Notes: generated from the letters alone by a model not told the origin. Positions 31,770-41,721 are shown, counted from the stretch's first letter. The stretch: DNA of 64,000 bases from Pseudorhodobacter antarcticus (GCA_945862435.1 CAMAXX010000008.1:1-64000); one strand, 5' to 3'. Made by a program: numbers and translations.

Positions 31770-34613
31770 TTATTGCCCCCCTTTTTTCAATGGCGTACGT
31801 GTTGTTTTTGGGGCGGCGTCGCCCCGCACCTGCCCAAGTTGCGCAAGGCTGGCCAGCGCCATCATCACCGCGCCCAAAACGCACAGAAACACGCCCAAAT
31901 CAAACAACGCCGCAGTGGCCACTTCAAACTTTTCCAGCGGCCAAAGCGTGACATAACCATAGTTCGACGTCAGGAAGGGCCGCCCTGCAACCCAACTGCC
32001 AATACCTGTGGCAGAGGCAATCAGCACCCCTGCCCCGATCAAACTGTGGTAGTTGATCCGCCCACGCGACATGCTAACCGCATGGCCAGACGCAATAAAT
32101 TGCAGCAAGAACGCAATTGCAAATATCAGCCCCGCCACAAAGCCGCCGCCAGGCAGGTTATGCCCGCGCAAATACAGATAGACCCCGATCAGCATACCAA
32201 TTGGCAACAAGAACCCCGTGGCCACTGCCAGCATCATTGGGTTCGGATCGCCCGCGCGCCCAACCATCGGAAACATCGGTTCCAGCCGCGCGCGCACATT
32301 TGGCGCGGCAAGCAGGCCTTGCGCCACAGCCGCTATAATAAGCGCAGCAATGCCCAAGACGATAATCTCGCCGTAGGTATCATAGCCACGAAAATCAACG
32401 ATGATGGTATTGACCGCATTCGTGCCCCCCGCGCCTGGTTTTGATTGCGCCAAATGAAACGCGGAAATCGCAGGAAATGCCGCATCGCGCAGCATCAGCG
32501 TATAGGCCAGCGCCCCCGTCGTCAGCCCCACCGCACCCGCAATCGCCGCCGCACCAAAGCGCTGAAGAAACCCAACCTCGCGCGGGGTGGTTTTTGGCAG
32601 GATATTTAGGGCAAGCAGCATCAAAATAACGGTCACCACCTCGACTGTGATTTGCGTAAGAGCAAGATCGGGCGCAGATAAATAGGCAAAGCCAATGGAA
32701 ATGATAAGCCCGACGACCCCGACATACAGCAGCGCCAGCATCCGCTGCGCGTGGCGCACAACAGCAAGCGTCAACACAACCAGCAGCACCCCGCCCAAGA
32801 CCAATGCACCAAATGACAGCGGCGTGGCCGGGCGCGTGGAGGGGCCCAAAACCTGCCCCCAAATGGCAAAGGCAGTGACGGCCAGAATGGTACTAAACCC
32901 AATTGCCATATTGCGGCTAAGCGCCCCATCGTGCAGGCGCAAAACAGACGCGCGCGCAGCCCAAATCATCCCGCCAAGCCCTGCCTCAAAGGCGCGCTTG
33001 CCACCCTCGCGCGGCGCGCCATTCCACACGGCCCGCAGTTTGGGATACAGGCCCAGCAGCAGCGCGCCGCCGCCAAAGGCCGCAATCGACATCCACAGTC
33101 CAGGGCTGGCCAGACCATGCCAATGGTAAATCTTCACCTCGGCAACCTGCCCCATGGCGGCACTTGCGGCCAATTCCACCAGCCAGCCAGCACTGGTCAT
33201 CGGCGCAAACCCGATCAGTGCGACCAGCGCCACCAAAATCGCCGGCGGCAGCCACAGGCCAAGGCCTGCTTCGTGCACATCCTTTAAAGCTGGCTTTTCT
33301 GGCCCAAAAAACACCCCTCCGACAAAGCGAAACGCGTAGGCGAGAGAAAACATTGCCCCCAAAGTGGCCAGCAGCGGCACGGCCCAAGCGGCCCCTGCCC
33401 AAACCGTATGCGCTGCTTCTTCCAGCGCCATTTCTTTGGACAAGAACCCGTTTAAGGGCGGCACCCCTGCCATAGACGCCGCAGCGATCAGCGCCAGCGC
33501 AAAGCTGATCGGCATGGCGCGGCGCAGGCCCCCTAGTGCGGTGATATCGCGGGCATGCGCGCTATGATCGACAATCCCCGCGATCATAAACAAAGGCGCC
33601 TTAAAGCTGGCATGGGCAATGATGTGGAACACGGCAACAACCAGCGCCTCGCGCGTGCCAAGGCCCAGCAGAAAGGTAATCAGCCCCAAGTGGCTGATGG
33701 TGGAAAAAGCCAAAATCGCCTTTAGATCATCTTTAAACAGCGCCACTTTGGCGGCGTAAACCATGGTCAGCAAACCCGTTGTCGCGACGATGTAAAACCA
33801 CGCATCCGTGCCCGCGAGCACGGGCCAAAGCCGCGCCAGCAAAAACAGCCCCGCCTTGACCATTGTTGCCGAATGCAAATAGGCCGATACTGGCGTAGGT
33901 GCGGCCATGGCATGGGGCAGCCAGAAATGAAACGGCATCTGCGCCGATTTGGCAAACGCGCCCAGCGCAATAAGAATAAGCGCGGGCAAATACAGCGGGC
34001 TGGACTGAATCAGATCGGCCTTGGTCAAAATCACAGACAGATCAAAACTGCCCGCAATTTGCCCCAAAATCAGCAGCCCCGCAAACAGGGCAAGCCCGCC
34101 TGCCCCCGTAACCGCCAGCGCCATGCGCGCGCCGCTGCGGGCCTGCGCATCATGGGCCCAATAGCCAATCAGCAAGAAAGACGTCAGCGTGGTAAGTTCC
34201 CAAAAAACAAGCAAAAGCAGTATGTTATCGGAAATAGCAATCCCCAGCATCGCGCCTTGGAACAGCAGCAAAAACACCATAAAGCGTGCAAAGGGGTCAT
34301 TCTCGCTTAGGTAAAACCGCGCATAAATGATAATCAGCATACCAATGCCAAGGATCAGCACGGCGAACAAAAACCCAAGCCCATCCAGCATAAAGTTTGC
34401 ATTTAAGCCCGCGCTTGGCAGCCATGCCATTTGGGCAAAAACCACTTGCCCCGCATTGATCGCAGGCAGATGGCCCAGCACAGCCACCAGCGCGGTGGCC
34501 GTGCAGCCCCCCGCAGCCAGCGCCACGGCGTTTTTGCCAAAGCGCGCCATAGCACCAATAATTAAGGCACCCAAAAACGGCAACGCAGATAGCAAGAACA
34601 AAGACATGCGCAC
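31770..34613 (-). CDS. mrpA: Mrp-type Na+/H+ antiporter subunit A with fused subunit B (PhaAB)
   Basis: Very hydrophobic 947-aa protein. Residues about 1-700 are the NuoL-like MrpA part, including FWELTTLTSFLLIGYW and MPFHFWLPHAMAAPTPVSAYLHSATMV as shorter recognisable blocks. The C-terminal roughly 150 residues match MrpB (YLYLRGHNLPGGGFVAGLIF). This fusion replaces a separate mrpB, as in rhizobial phaAB, so the cluster has six genes. The annotated start is GTG at 34613; the ATG two codons later (34607) is equally plausible. Upstream on the same strand are mlaC and mlaA. Confidence 0.94.
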   Translation of the reverse strand: MRMSLFLLSALPFLGALIIGAMARFGKNAVALAAGGCTATALVAVLGHLPAINAGQVVFAQMAWLPSAGLNANFMLDGLGFLFAVLILGIGMLIIIYARFYLSENDPFARFMVFLLLFQGAMLGIAISDNILLLLVFWELTTLTSFLLIGYWAHDAQARSGARMALAVTGAGGLALFAGLLILGQIAGSFDLSVILTKADLIQSSPLYLPALILIALGAFAKSAQMPFHFWLPHAMAAPTPVSAYLHSATMVKAGLFLLARLWPVLAGTDAWFYIVATTGLLTMVYAAKVALFKDDLKAILAFSTISHLGLITFLLGLGTREALVVAVFHIIAHASFKAPLFMIAGIVDHSAHARDITALGGLRRAMPISFALALIAAASMAGVPPLNGFLSKEMALEEAAHTVWAGAAWAVPLLATLGAMFSLAYAFRFVGGVFFGPEKPALKDVHEAGLGLWLPPAILVALVALIGFAPMTSAGWLVELAASAAMGQVAEVKIYHWHGLASPGLWMSIAAFGGGALLLGLYPKLRAVWNGAPREGGKRAFEAGLGGMIWAARASVLRLHDGALSRNMAIGFSTILAVTAFAIWGQVLGPSTRPATPLSFGALVLGGVLLVVLTLAVVRHAQRMLALLYVGVVGLIISIGFAYLSAPDLALTQITVEVVTVILMLLALNILPKTTPREVGFLQRFGAAAIAGAVGLTTGALAYTLMLRDAAFPAISAFHLAQSKPGAGGTNAVNTIIVDFRGYDTYGEIIVLGIAALIIAAVAQGLLAAPNVRARLEPMFPMVGRAGDPNPMMLAVATGFLLPIGMLIGVYLYLRGHNLPGGGFVAGLIFAIAFLLQFIASGHAVSMSRGRINYHSLIGAGVLIASATGIGSWVAGRPFLTSNYGYVTLWPLEKFEVATAALFDLGVFLCVLGAVMMALASLAQLGQVRGDAAPKTTRTPLKKGGQ

Positions 34614-34673
34614 GCTACCCCAATTGTTGAAATCGAAACCTGCACTTGCGCACTGGTAAATTGCAACCGAAGG

Positions 34674-35282
34674 TTACAGCCCCTTCATATCCGCAATCAG
34701 CCCATCAATATCGCCATTGCGATTGTCCAGCATCGCGCCAATCTCGGTGCGTTCAGACGCAAGTAGGTTGATACCTTCGATGATGATATTGAAGAACAAG
34801 TTCTTGCCCGATTTATCAGAAACATGCCAACGGACATCGAACGGCGTTTCGCCTTGCAGGGCAACCATCGTTTTCACTTCGAAATAGCTTTTGACGGGTT
34901 GAGCATCGATCACTTCGATCTTGCCGCCAATAAATTCGCGGAAACGGCGGCCATATTTCGCGCTGATATAGCTTTGGAACGCCCCAGTGAAGGCCGACAA
35001 CTGCGCGGGCGAGGCCGATTTGGCCGCAACGCCCAGCACCGAACGCGCAATCACGGGAACATCCGCATAGCGACCAAAAATCCGTTCAAAATCTTTAATC
35101 ATGGCGCCCAAGTCTTTGCCCGAATTGATCACGCCATTGATATCGGCTACGACCTTATCGATCAGTTGTTGCGATTGCTCGGCTGTCAAGGCCAGCGCCG
35201 GCATCGGCAGGGCAAATGCGACCGAGCCCATGGCAAAACCTGCAGCAAAACGGCGACGGGTTAGGGTTGATTTATTCTGCAT
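34674..35282 (-). CDS. mlaC: MlaC-family phospholipid-shuttle protein
   Basis: Periplasmic lipid carrier of 202 aa from the MlaC/Ttg2D family, which moves phospholipid between the outer-membrane MlaA complex and the inner-membrane MlaFEDB pump. The N-terminus TLTRRRFAAGFAMGSVAFA looks like a twin-arginine or Sec export signal. The mature part has FERIFGRYADVPVIARSVLG and RWHVSDKSGKNLFFNI. It overlaps the end of the mlaA gene by 11 bp. No mlaFED is in the window. Confidence 0.88.
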   Translation of the reverse strand: MQNKSTLTRRRFAAGFAMGSVAFALPMPALALTAEQSQQLIDKVVADINGVINSGKDLGAMIKDFERIFGRYADVPVIARSVLGVAAKSASPAQLSAFTGAFQSYISAKYGRRFREFIGGKIEVIDAQPVKSYFEVKTMVALQGETPFDVRWHVSDKSGKNLFFNIIIEGINLLASERTEIGAMLDNRNGDIDGLIADMKGL

Positions 35283-36021
35283 AGGGATCCTCGAATTGAT
35301 CTAAAGACGCGGCATCACCCGCGGTTTGGCCCAGTTGAAAACGACGGTTTTGCAAATACAAAATGCGCGCCTGCGCATAGCTGTCTGCACTGCCATACAG
35401 GATACTATCAACCGTTTCCACATAGCGTCCGCGATCCACCACCTTGGACGCAGCCCCTGCCACAGTGCCGATATAGCTGTCAGGTGGCGGAAGCAATATT
35501 TGCATTGGATTGATAGCGATATCCACAATCAGCCCCGACAAATCGCGCGTTGTGGTCGGGCCAATCACGGGCGGCTCTAGATACTGGCCTTCGCCAAAGC
35601 CCCAAACATGCAGCGTCTCGCCAAAATCTGTGTCTTTGCCCGTCACGCCCATGGCGGTGGCGGGGTCAAAAATGCCGCCAATGCCGATGGTGGTATTGAT
35701 CACAAAGCGCAAAGTATTTTCAGCCGCGCGGCCAAGGCGCACCTGTAAGACCGAATTCACAATATCGGTCGGGCCCGACAAATTGCGTGCAAAATTGACC
35801 ACCCCTTGGCTAACAGGCCCACCGCCTGGCCGCACAACCGACGTTGCGATGGGGCGCAGAATATATGTATCCAAGCCCAAATTAAACTGATGCACAGACC
35901 GGTTAAACTCTTCGCCCGGATCATTTATTTGTGCAGGCACAGGCGGCGCAGTGCAGCCAGCCAGCAGCCCCGCAGCCACAGCCAGGGGCAAAAACACCAG
36001 CCTTAGGCCAAATACTGTCAT
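35272..36021 (-). CDS. mlaA: MlaA-family outer-membrane lipoprotein (VacJ)
   Basis: Outer-membrane lipoprotein of 249 aa that removes phospholipids from the outer leaflet. It has a lipoprotein signal with lipobox LLAGC. The family core follows: DPGEEFNRSVHQFNLGLD, FARNLSGPTDIVNSVLQ, GIGGIFDPATAMG and DFGETLHVWGFGEGQYLEPP. aaggaa directly before ATG 36021 sets that start over the upstream Met at 36036. It overlaps mlaC, a gene fusion-like pairing common in alphaproteobacteria. Confidence 0.9.
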   Translation of the reverse strand: MTVFGLRLVFLPLAVAAGLLAGCTAPPVPAQINDPGEEFNRSVHQFNLGLDTYILRPIATSVVRPGGGPVSQGVVNFARNLSGPTDIVNSVLQVRLGRAAENTLRFVINTTIGIGGIFDPATAMGVTGKDTDFGETLHVWGFGEGQYLEPPVIGPTTTRDLSGLIVDIAINPMQILLPPPDSYIGTVAGAASKVVDRGRYVETVDSILYGSADSYAQARILYLQNRRFQLGQTAGDAASLDQFEDPYAE

Positions 36022-36235
36022 TTCCTTAACCTTCATCAGACATCGTCCCTGCAAACAGCGCTCGCTGCCAAACCACGGCAAACTTGCGCATTGTTTGCCC
36101 CAATCTAGTGCTTTGTTGCAGCGCCATCAACCGCAACTCGCGGGCGCGACAGAAACATGGAAAAATACTTGCGTATCGGCTATAAAATGGTCACCACAAC
36201 ACAACATGTTTAAATCGTAGCAGTGGAGCTTAGAT

Positions 36236-37972
36236 TTGGCCAATATTGACACCAAACGCGGGCGGCTAGAACTGTTTGCCGCCCAAAGTGGGCAGGCTCC
36301 TTTGCTGTGGGCGACTTTGGCCTTTTCCACAGCCGTTAATCTGCTGCAATTGACTGGCCCTTTGTATATGATGCAGGTCTATGACCGCGTGCTTGGCAGC
36401 CAATCAGAGGCGACTTTGGTGGCGTTGACGGGTCTTATAACAGGTCTGTTTCTGATTATGGGTGTGCTAGAACACGTCCGTGCGCGCGTTTTGGCGCGCG
36501 TAGGGGCCAAGGTGCAAGATAAGCTAGATCGGCGCGTATTCGCCGCCGCCATGCAGCGCCTGACAGTTGCGCCAAATGATCCCAACGCTATGGCGGCCCA
36601 GCGCGACCTAGAGGCGGTTCAGCGGCTTTGGGCATCTTCAACGCTGATCGCCGTGTTTGACGTTCCATGGACGCCTATCTTTATTCTGGCTATTTCGATT
36701 TTCCACCCTGCTTTGGGTCTTTTGGCCCTTTTCGGCGGTGCTTTCTTGGTGACCGTTACCATTTTGAACCAAAAAATGACGGCAAAGCCACAGGCCCGCG
36801 TCAATGGCCTGACCATGCAAGCCGAGCGTGTGTCTGATATGATTAAGCTAGAGGCAGAGCCCGTGCAAGCACTGGGCATGACAGGAGCCGCCTTTGACCG
36901 CTGGCAGCAAACCCGTGCAGCCGCGCTAAAGGAGAGCATTGAGGCGGGCGATTTGGCGGGCAAATTTGCGTCCGTGTCCAAAACATTTCGGCTGTTCCTG
37001 CAATCGGCGATACTGGGCCTTGGCGCATGGTATGTGCTGCAAGGCGAAATGACTGGCGGCGCGATGATTGCGGCCTCGATTCTTATGGGCCGTGCGCTGC
37101 AACCCATCGAAATGGCTGTTGGGCAGTGGCCGATCATTTCCCGCGCGATTGAGGGGTATGAGCGGCTTTCGATCTTGCTGACCATGAGCCCAGAAAAACC
37201 GCGCCCCATGAAACTGCCGCGCCCCCGCGCAGTGCTTGATGTGCAGAACCTAACTGTTGTGCCCCCGGGCGAGCAGCAGGCCGTGCTGCGCATGGTCAAC
37301 TTTACCCTGAACCCTGGTCAGGCTTTGGGCGTGATTGGGCCGTCAGGCGCGGGCAAATCAACCTTGGCGCGCGCGCTGATCGGGGTTTGGCAGCCCTCGG
37401 GCGGCAAAGTGCGGCTAGATGGCGCAAGCCTAGAGCAATACGAGACGGATATTCTGGGCAGCTACTTTGGTTATCTGCCCCAGCGCGTTGGCCTGTTCGA
37501 GGGGACGATTGGCGAAAACATCGCCCGCCTGCAACCCAACCCGAGTTCCGATGCCATTGTTTCTGCGGCAAAGCGGGCCGCTGCACATGACATGATTCTG
37601 CGGCTGCCCGAAGGCTATGATACCAAAGTGTCGGCTTTGGGGGGGCGGCTGTCTGGCGGGCAAATTCAGCGCATCGGCCTTGCCCGCGCGCTGTATGGGG
37701 AACCTGTGATTTTGGTGCTGGATGAGCCCAACTCGAACCTAGATAATGATGGCACCTTAGCCCTGAACGCGGCCATTCGATCCACCAAAGAGGCGGGCGG
37801 CGCGGTGCTAATCATGGCGCACCGCCCTGCCGCCATTCAAGAATGCGATCTGCTGCTGGTGATCGAAGACGGCACGCGCCGCGCCTTTGGCCCGCGCGAT
37901 CAGGTGCTGCGCGATATGGTGAAAAACCACACCGATATCGTGCGCGCTGCTGGCCCAGGAGGGGTGTCTTAA
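36236..37972 (+). CDS. Type I secretion system ATPase/permease (PrtD-like)
   Basis: Inner-membrane exporter of 578 aa. An ABC membrane domain (SGQAPLLWATLAFSTAVNLL, PLYMMQVYDRVL) is followed by the ATPase domain with Walker A GPSGAGKST, signature LSGGQIQRIG and Walker B VILVLDEPNS. It lacks the C39 peptidase-like domain, as in PrtD/AprD. The start is TTG at 36236, with ggag seven bases upstream and no better Met nearby. It is followed by its adaptor with a 1-bp overlap. No RTX-type substrate or TolC gene is in the window. Confidence 0.9.
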   Translation: MANIDTKRGRLELFAAQSGQAPLLWATLAFSTAVNLLQLTGPLYMMQVYDRVLGSQSEATLVALTGLITGLFLIMGVLEHVRARVLARVGAKVQDKLDRRVFAAAMQRLTVAPNDPNAMAAQRDLEAVQRLWASSTLIAVFDVPWTPIFILAISIFHPALGLLALFGGAFLVTVTILNQKMTAKPQARVNGLTMQAERVSDMIKLEAEPVQALGMTGAAFDRWQQTRAAALKESIEAGDLAGKFASVSKTFRLFLQSAILGLGAWYVLQGEMTGGAMIAASILMGRALQPIEMAVGQWPIISRAIEGYERLSILLTMSPEKPRPMKLPRPRAVLDVQNLTVVPPGEQQAVLRMVNFTLNPGQALGVIGPSGAGKSTLARALIGVWQPSGGKVRLDGASLEQYETDILGSYFGYLPQRVGLFEGTIGENIARLQPNPSSDAIVSAAKRAAAHDMILRLPEGYDTKVSALGGRLSGGQIQRIGLARALYGEPVILVLDEPNSNLDNDGTLALNAAIRSTKEAGGAVLIMAHRPAAIQECDLLLVIEDGTRRAFGPRDQVLRDMVKNHTDIVRAAGPGGVS

Positions 37973-39270
37973 TGAACGAAGATAAGTGGTCTGCTGCAAA
38001 ACCCCTGCGCGTGGGGTATATAACTTTGGGCCTGCTGGTGTTCGGTTTTGGCGGATGGTCGATGCTGACGAATATTGCGGGCGCGGTCATTGCATCTGGT
38101 CAAGTCGAGGTGGAAAACAACCGCCAAGTCGTGCAGCACCCCGACGGCGGCGTTGTGACCGAAATCAACGTCATCGAGGCACAATCGGTGAAACAAGGCG
38201 ATATTTTGATCCGTTTGGACGGCAGCCTTGTCCATTCTGAACTGACGATCGTAGAGGGCCAGCTTTACGAGGCAATGGCCCGCCGCGCCCGCCTAGAGGC
38301 CGAGCGCGACGAAGCAGAAGCGCCGATTTTCCCAGATGAATTGCAACAAGCCGCGGCCAAACAGCCCGAGGTGATGGAGCTACTGGAAGGCCAGCGAAAA
38401 CTGTTCTTCTCGCGCCTTGATACGCTGGATAAACAAACCCAGCAGATGCAAAAGCGCGCGGCGCAAATCGCCGCGCAAACCACGGGGATAGACGCGCAGA
38501 TCACCGCCCTCAACACGCAGATTGGCCTGATTAATCAAGAGATGGCGGATCAGAAAACCCTGCTTGCCAAAGGACTGGCGCAAAACAGCCGCGTGCTGGC
38601 GCTGGAACGCGAGGCGGCGCAATTGCTGGGGTCGGTGGGCGAGCTGACGTCGTCGCGCGCGCAGAACGAGGGCCGTGGCACAGAGGTGGATCTAGAGCTT
38701 TTGCGCCTAGCGGCCCTACGCCGTGAAGAGGCCAGCACCCAGCTGCGCGACATCGGCCAAAGCGAGCTGGAATTGATCGAACGCCGCGCTGCCCTGCGCG
38801 AACGCATCGCGCGGCTGGAAATCCGCGCACCAGTATCAGGGCTGGTCTTGGGGCTGCAAGTCACTGGCGCGCAATCGGTGCTGCGCCCTGCTGATCCTGT
38901 TTTGTATATCATCCCGCAAGATCGCCCCTTAATCATTACCTCTCGTGTTTCACCCATTCATGTGGACGAGGTGCATGTAGGCCAAGACGTGCGGTTGGTG
39001 TTTCCTGCCTTTTCCGCGCGCACCACGCCAGAAATTCATGGCCATGTCATCAACATCTCGGCAGATGCGATTGTAGATCAGCAATCGGGCGCAACCTATT
39101 ACCGCGCGCAGATTATTCTGGACAAGGGCGAGCAGGAAAAATTGTCCCACGAAACGCTGCTGCCTGGCATGCCTGTAGATGCCTATATTGCGACGGGCGC
39201 GCGCACACCGATGGCCTACCTTTTGAAACCCTTTACCGATTATTTCCGCGCGGCCTTCCGCGAAAGCTAA
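37972..39270 (+). CDS. HlyD-family type I secretion membrane-fusion adaptor
   Basis: Periplasmic adaptor of 432 aa. It has a short cytoplasmic N-terminus, one membrane helix (LGLLVFGFGGWSMLTNIAGA) and the biotinyl-lipoyl-like half (GVVTEINVIEAQSVKQGD). A long coiled coil spans about residues 80-290, and the C-terminal HlyD signature region includes RVSPIHVDEVHVGQDVRLVF. Stop and start overlap as TAATG with the ATPase gene. It links the ATPase to an outer-membrane channel encoded elsewhere. Confidence 0.92.
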   Translation: MNEDKWSAAKPLRVGYITLGLLVFGFGGWSMLTNIAGAVIASGQVEVENNRQVVQHPDGGVVTEINVIEAQSVKQGDILIRLDGSLVHSELTIVEGQLYEAMARRARLEAERDEAEAPIFPDELQQAAAKQPEVMELLEGQRKLFFSRLDTLDKQTQQMQKRAAQIAAQTTGIDAQITALNTQIGLINQEMADQKTLLAKGLAQNSRVLALEREAAQLLGSVGELTSSRAQNEGRGTEVDLELLRLAALRREEASTQLRDIGQSELELIERRAALRERIARLEIRAPVSGLVLGLQVTGAQSVLRPADPVLYIIPQDRPLIITSRVSPIHVDEVHVGQDVRLVFPAFSARTTPEIHGHVINISADAIVDQQSGATYYRAQIILDKGEQEKLSHETLLPGMPVDAYIATGARTPMAYLLKPFTDYFRAAFRES

Positions 39271-39280
39271 GGATATTGAA

Positions 39281-39745
39281 ATGACCCATCCCATTGAAAC
39301 ACGCTTGATCACTTTGGGTATCGCCCTGCCGGCAGCGCCGCCCCCCGCTGCCAATTATGTGCCCTATGTTGTGGCAGGCAATTTGGTTCATATTTCAGGG
39401 CAGATCAGCCAAGACGCAAACGGGTTGATCAAAGGCCGCCTGGGTGAGACGATGGATGTCGCCGCCGGTGCCGCAGCCGCACGGGCGTGCGCCATTTCGA
39501 TTCTCGCCCAGCTTAAGGCCGCCGTGGGGGGCGATTGGGCGCGCGTTGTGCGCGCGGTTAAACTGGGCGGGTTTGTTAACTCCACACCAGATTTTACCGA
39601 CCAACCCAAGGTTATCAATGGCGCGTCCGACCTTTTGGTCGAAGTGTTGGGCGATGCCGGCCGCCACGCCCGCGCGGCCGTATCGGCCCCTTCCCTGCCC
39701 TTGGGCGTTGCCGTGGAAATTGACGCGATTTTCGAGATTTCCTAA
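39281..39745 (+). CDS. RidA-family protein (enamine/imine deaminase)
   Basis: Small trimer-forming protein of 154 aa. It has NYVPYVVAGNLVHISGQISQD and the C-terminal VSAPSLPLGVAVEIDAIFEI. RidA hydrolyses reactive 2-aminoacrylate. This is the longer YjgH/YoaB-like subfamily, with an N-terminal extension. The catalytic Arg position is plausibly RAAVSAPSLP. It is 10 bp after hlyD and overlaps the next gene by 1 bp. Confidence 0.87.
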   Translation: MTHPIETRLITLGIALPAAPPPAANYVPYVVAGNLVHISGQISQDANGLIKGRLGETMDVAAGAAAARACAISILAQLKAAVGGDWARVVRAVKLGGFVNSTPDFTDQPKVINGASDLLVEVLGDAGRHARAAVSAPSLPLGVAVEIDAIFEIS

Positions 39746-40512
39746 TGCGCACGCCCCTGCCAGAGGCGTTTTTGCGCCTGCCCATCGCCCACCGCGCCTT
39801 GCACAACCGCGCGCTGGGGCGAATCGAGAATTCGCCCGCTGCGATCAGTGCTGCAATTGACGCAGGCTATGCCATTGAAATTGACGTGCAATTGTCACGC
39901 GATAGCGTGGGAATGGTGTTTCATGACGAAACGCTGGATCGGCTGACTGCGCAGAAGGGGCGCGTGGCGGATCGAACTGCGGCAGACCTGAATGAGATTG
40001 CCCTAACAGGCGGGCCAGATTGCATCCCCACTTTGGCACAGGTGCTGCGCAAAATCGCGGGCCGCGTGCCCCTGCTCATTGAAATCAAGGATCAAACGGG
40101 GGGTATGAGCCTAAGCGATGGGCGGCTAGAGACGGGAGTGGCGGCAGACCTAGCAGGCTATGCTGGCCCTGTTGCCCTGATGTCGTTCAACCCGCACAGC
40201 GTGGCGCATATGGCGCGGCTTTGTCCCAGTATTGCGCGCGGGATCACCACCTCGGCCTTTGACGCATCCGATTGGGCACCCCTGCCTGCCCCGATATGCG
40301 ATCATCTGCGGGGCATTCCTGATTATGACCGCACAGGTTCCAGCTTTATCAGCCACGAGGCCGCCGATCTGGCCCGCCCGCGCGTGGGAGAGTTGCGTGC
40401 GCAGGGCGCAGATATTTTGTGTTGGACTATCAAATCCGCTCAGGCCGAAGATGCCGCGCGCAAATACGCCCAGAACATCACCTTTGAGCAATATCTTGCG
40501 CACTTGCCTTGA
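39745..40512 (+). CDS. Glycerophosphodiester phosphodiesterase
   Basis: TIM-barrel GDPD of 255 aa releasing glycerol-3-phosphate from lipid head-group diesters. Active-site motifs are IAHRALHNRALG with RIENSPAA (H-R and E-N), then EIDVQLSRDSVGMVFHDETL (E-D and H-D) and LLIEIKDQ. No signal peptide, so it is probably cytoplasmic. ATG overlaps the RidA stop as TAATG. Confidence 0.91.
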   Translation: MRTPLPEAFLRLPIAHRALHNRALGRIENSPAAISAAIDAGYAIEIDVQLSRDSVGMVFHDETLDRLTAQKGRVADRTAADLNEIALTGGPDCIPTLAQVLRKIAGRVPLLIEIKDQTGGMSLSDGRLETGVAADLAGYAGPVALMSFNPHSVAHMARLCPSIARGITTSAFDASDWAPLPAPICDHLRGIPDYDRTGSSFISHEAADLARPRVGELRAQGADILCWTIKSAQAEDAARKYAQNITFEQYLAHLP

Positions 40513-40569
40513 CGCAGGGCCGCGCTGCTGCATCTTTATAAGTGCAGACCGCGCGCCGAAGGCCATCCC

Positions 40570-41718
40570 TTGACCCTGACTTTGCTGGAAAATTTTGACC
40601 AAACCGATGACGCGGCATGGGACGGCATGGCGGGCAATAGCGCGGGCTTGCGCCCCATTGACCCTTTTACCACGCACCGCTTTTTGACCGCATTAGATGC
40701 CTCTGGTTCTACGGGCACAGGCACAGGTTGGCAAAATCGCAGCCTTATTTTGCAGGACGGCCCCGTCCAAGCCGCCATGCCGCTGTATGCCAAAGGCAAC
40801 AGCCAAGGCGAGTATATCTTTGATCACAGTTGGGCCGATGCATTCCAGCGCGCGGGCGGGCGGTATTACCCAAAGCTTCAGGGCGCAGTTCCCTTTACCC
40901 CCGCCACGGGCCGCCGGTTTTTGGGGCCAGATCATATGCGCAGGCCTTTGCTAGATGCCGCGATTGATTTGGCTGATGGCAATGGGCTGTCCAGCCTGCA
41001 CATCACGTTTTGCACCGAAGATGAGGCGCAGGATTTGGCGGGCCATCGCGGGCTTTTGCACCGCATCACCCAGCAATTCCATTTTCAAAACCGCGGCTAT
41101 GGCACATTTGACGATTTTCTTGCCGATCTTTCGTCGCGCAAGCGTAAGAATATCCGCAAAGAACGCGAAGTGGCCGCCAGCCACGGCCTGACCATTCGCG
41201 CCCTGACGGGCGATGACATTGCGCCAGAACATTGGGATGCTTTTTGGCAGTTCTATCAGGATACGGGCGCGCGCAAATGGGGCACGCCTTATTTAACCCG
41301 CCGTTTTTTCACTGAGATTCACCGCACAATGCGCGGCGATATCCTGCTGGTTTTGGCCTTTGATGGCGAAACGCCAGTTGCGGGTGCGCTGAACTTTATC
41401 GGCCGCGACACCTTGTTTGGCCGTTATTGGGGCGCAGTGGTGGATTTGCCCTGTTTGCATTTTGAACTGTGCTATTACCGCGCTATGGATTTTGCGATTG
41501 AACACAAAATGTCTCGCGTCGAAGCGGGTGCGCAGGGCGAACATAAACTGGCACGCGGCTATTTGCCCGTTCAAACCCATTCACTGCATTACATTAGCGA
41601 CCCGAATTTCCGCGCCGCAGTGGCGCAGTATCTAACAGCCGAACGCCGCGCCGTAGATCAAGACATAGAAATTCTTACCGCATACGGCCCGTTCCGCCGC
41701 TGCGACACACAGGAGTAA
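40570..41718 (+). CDS. FemAB/GNAT-like acyltransferase (DUF482/PF04339 family)
   Basis: A 382-aa protein of the peptidoglycan-recognition/FemAB-like family. It has the hallmark FDHSWADAFQRAGGRYYPKL early, then LSSRKRKNIRKEREVAA, RYWGAVVDLPCLHFELCYY and AGAQGEHKLARGYLP. These proteins have a GNAT fold and are presumed to transfer acyl or aminoacyl groups; the substrate is unknown. The start is TTG at 40570 with gaagg upstream. It is followed 3 bp later by the pterin dehydratase gene, so these form one operon. Confidence 0.85.
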   Translation: MTLTLLENFDQTDDAAWDGMAGNSAGLRPIDPFTTHRFLTALDASGSTGTGTGWQNRSLILQDGPVQAAMPLYAKGNSQGEYIFDHSWADAFQRAGGRYYPKLQGAVPFTPATGRRFLGPDHMRRPLLDAAIDLADGNGLSSLHITFCTEDEAQDLAGHRGLLHRITQQFHFQNRGYGTFDDFLADLSSRKRKNIRKEREVAASHGLTIRALTGDDIAPEHWDAFWQFYQDTGARKWGTPYLTRRFFTEIHRTMRGDILLVLAFDGETPVAGALNFIGRDTLFGRYWGAVVDLPCLHFELCYYRAMDFAIEHKMSRVEAGAQGEHKLARGYLPVQTHSLHYISDPNFRAAVAQYLTAERRAVDQDIEILTAYGPFRRCDTQE

Positions 41719-41721
41719 CCC

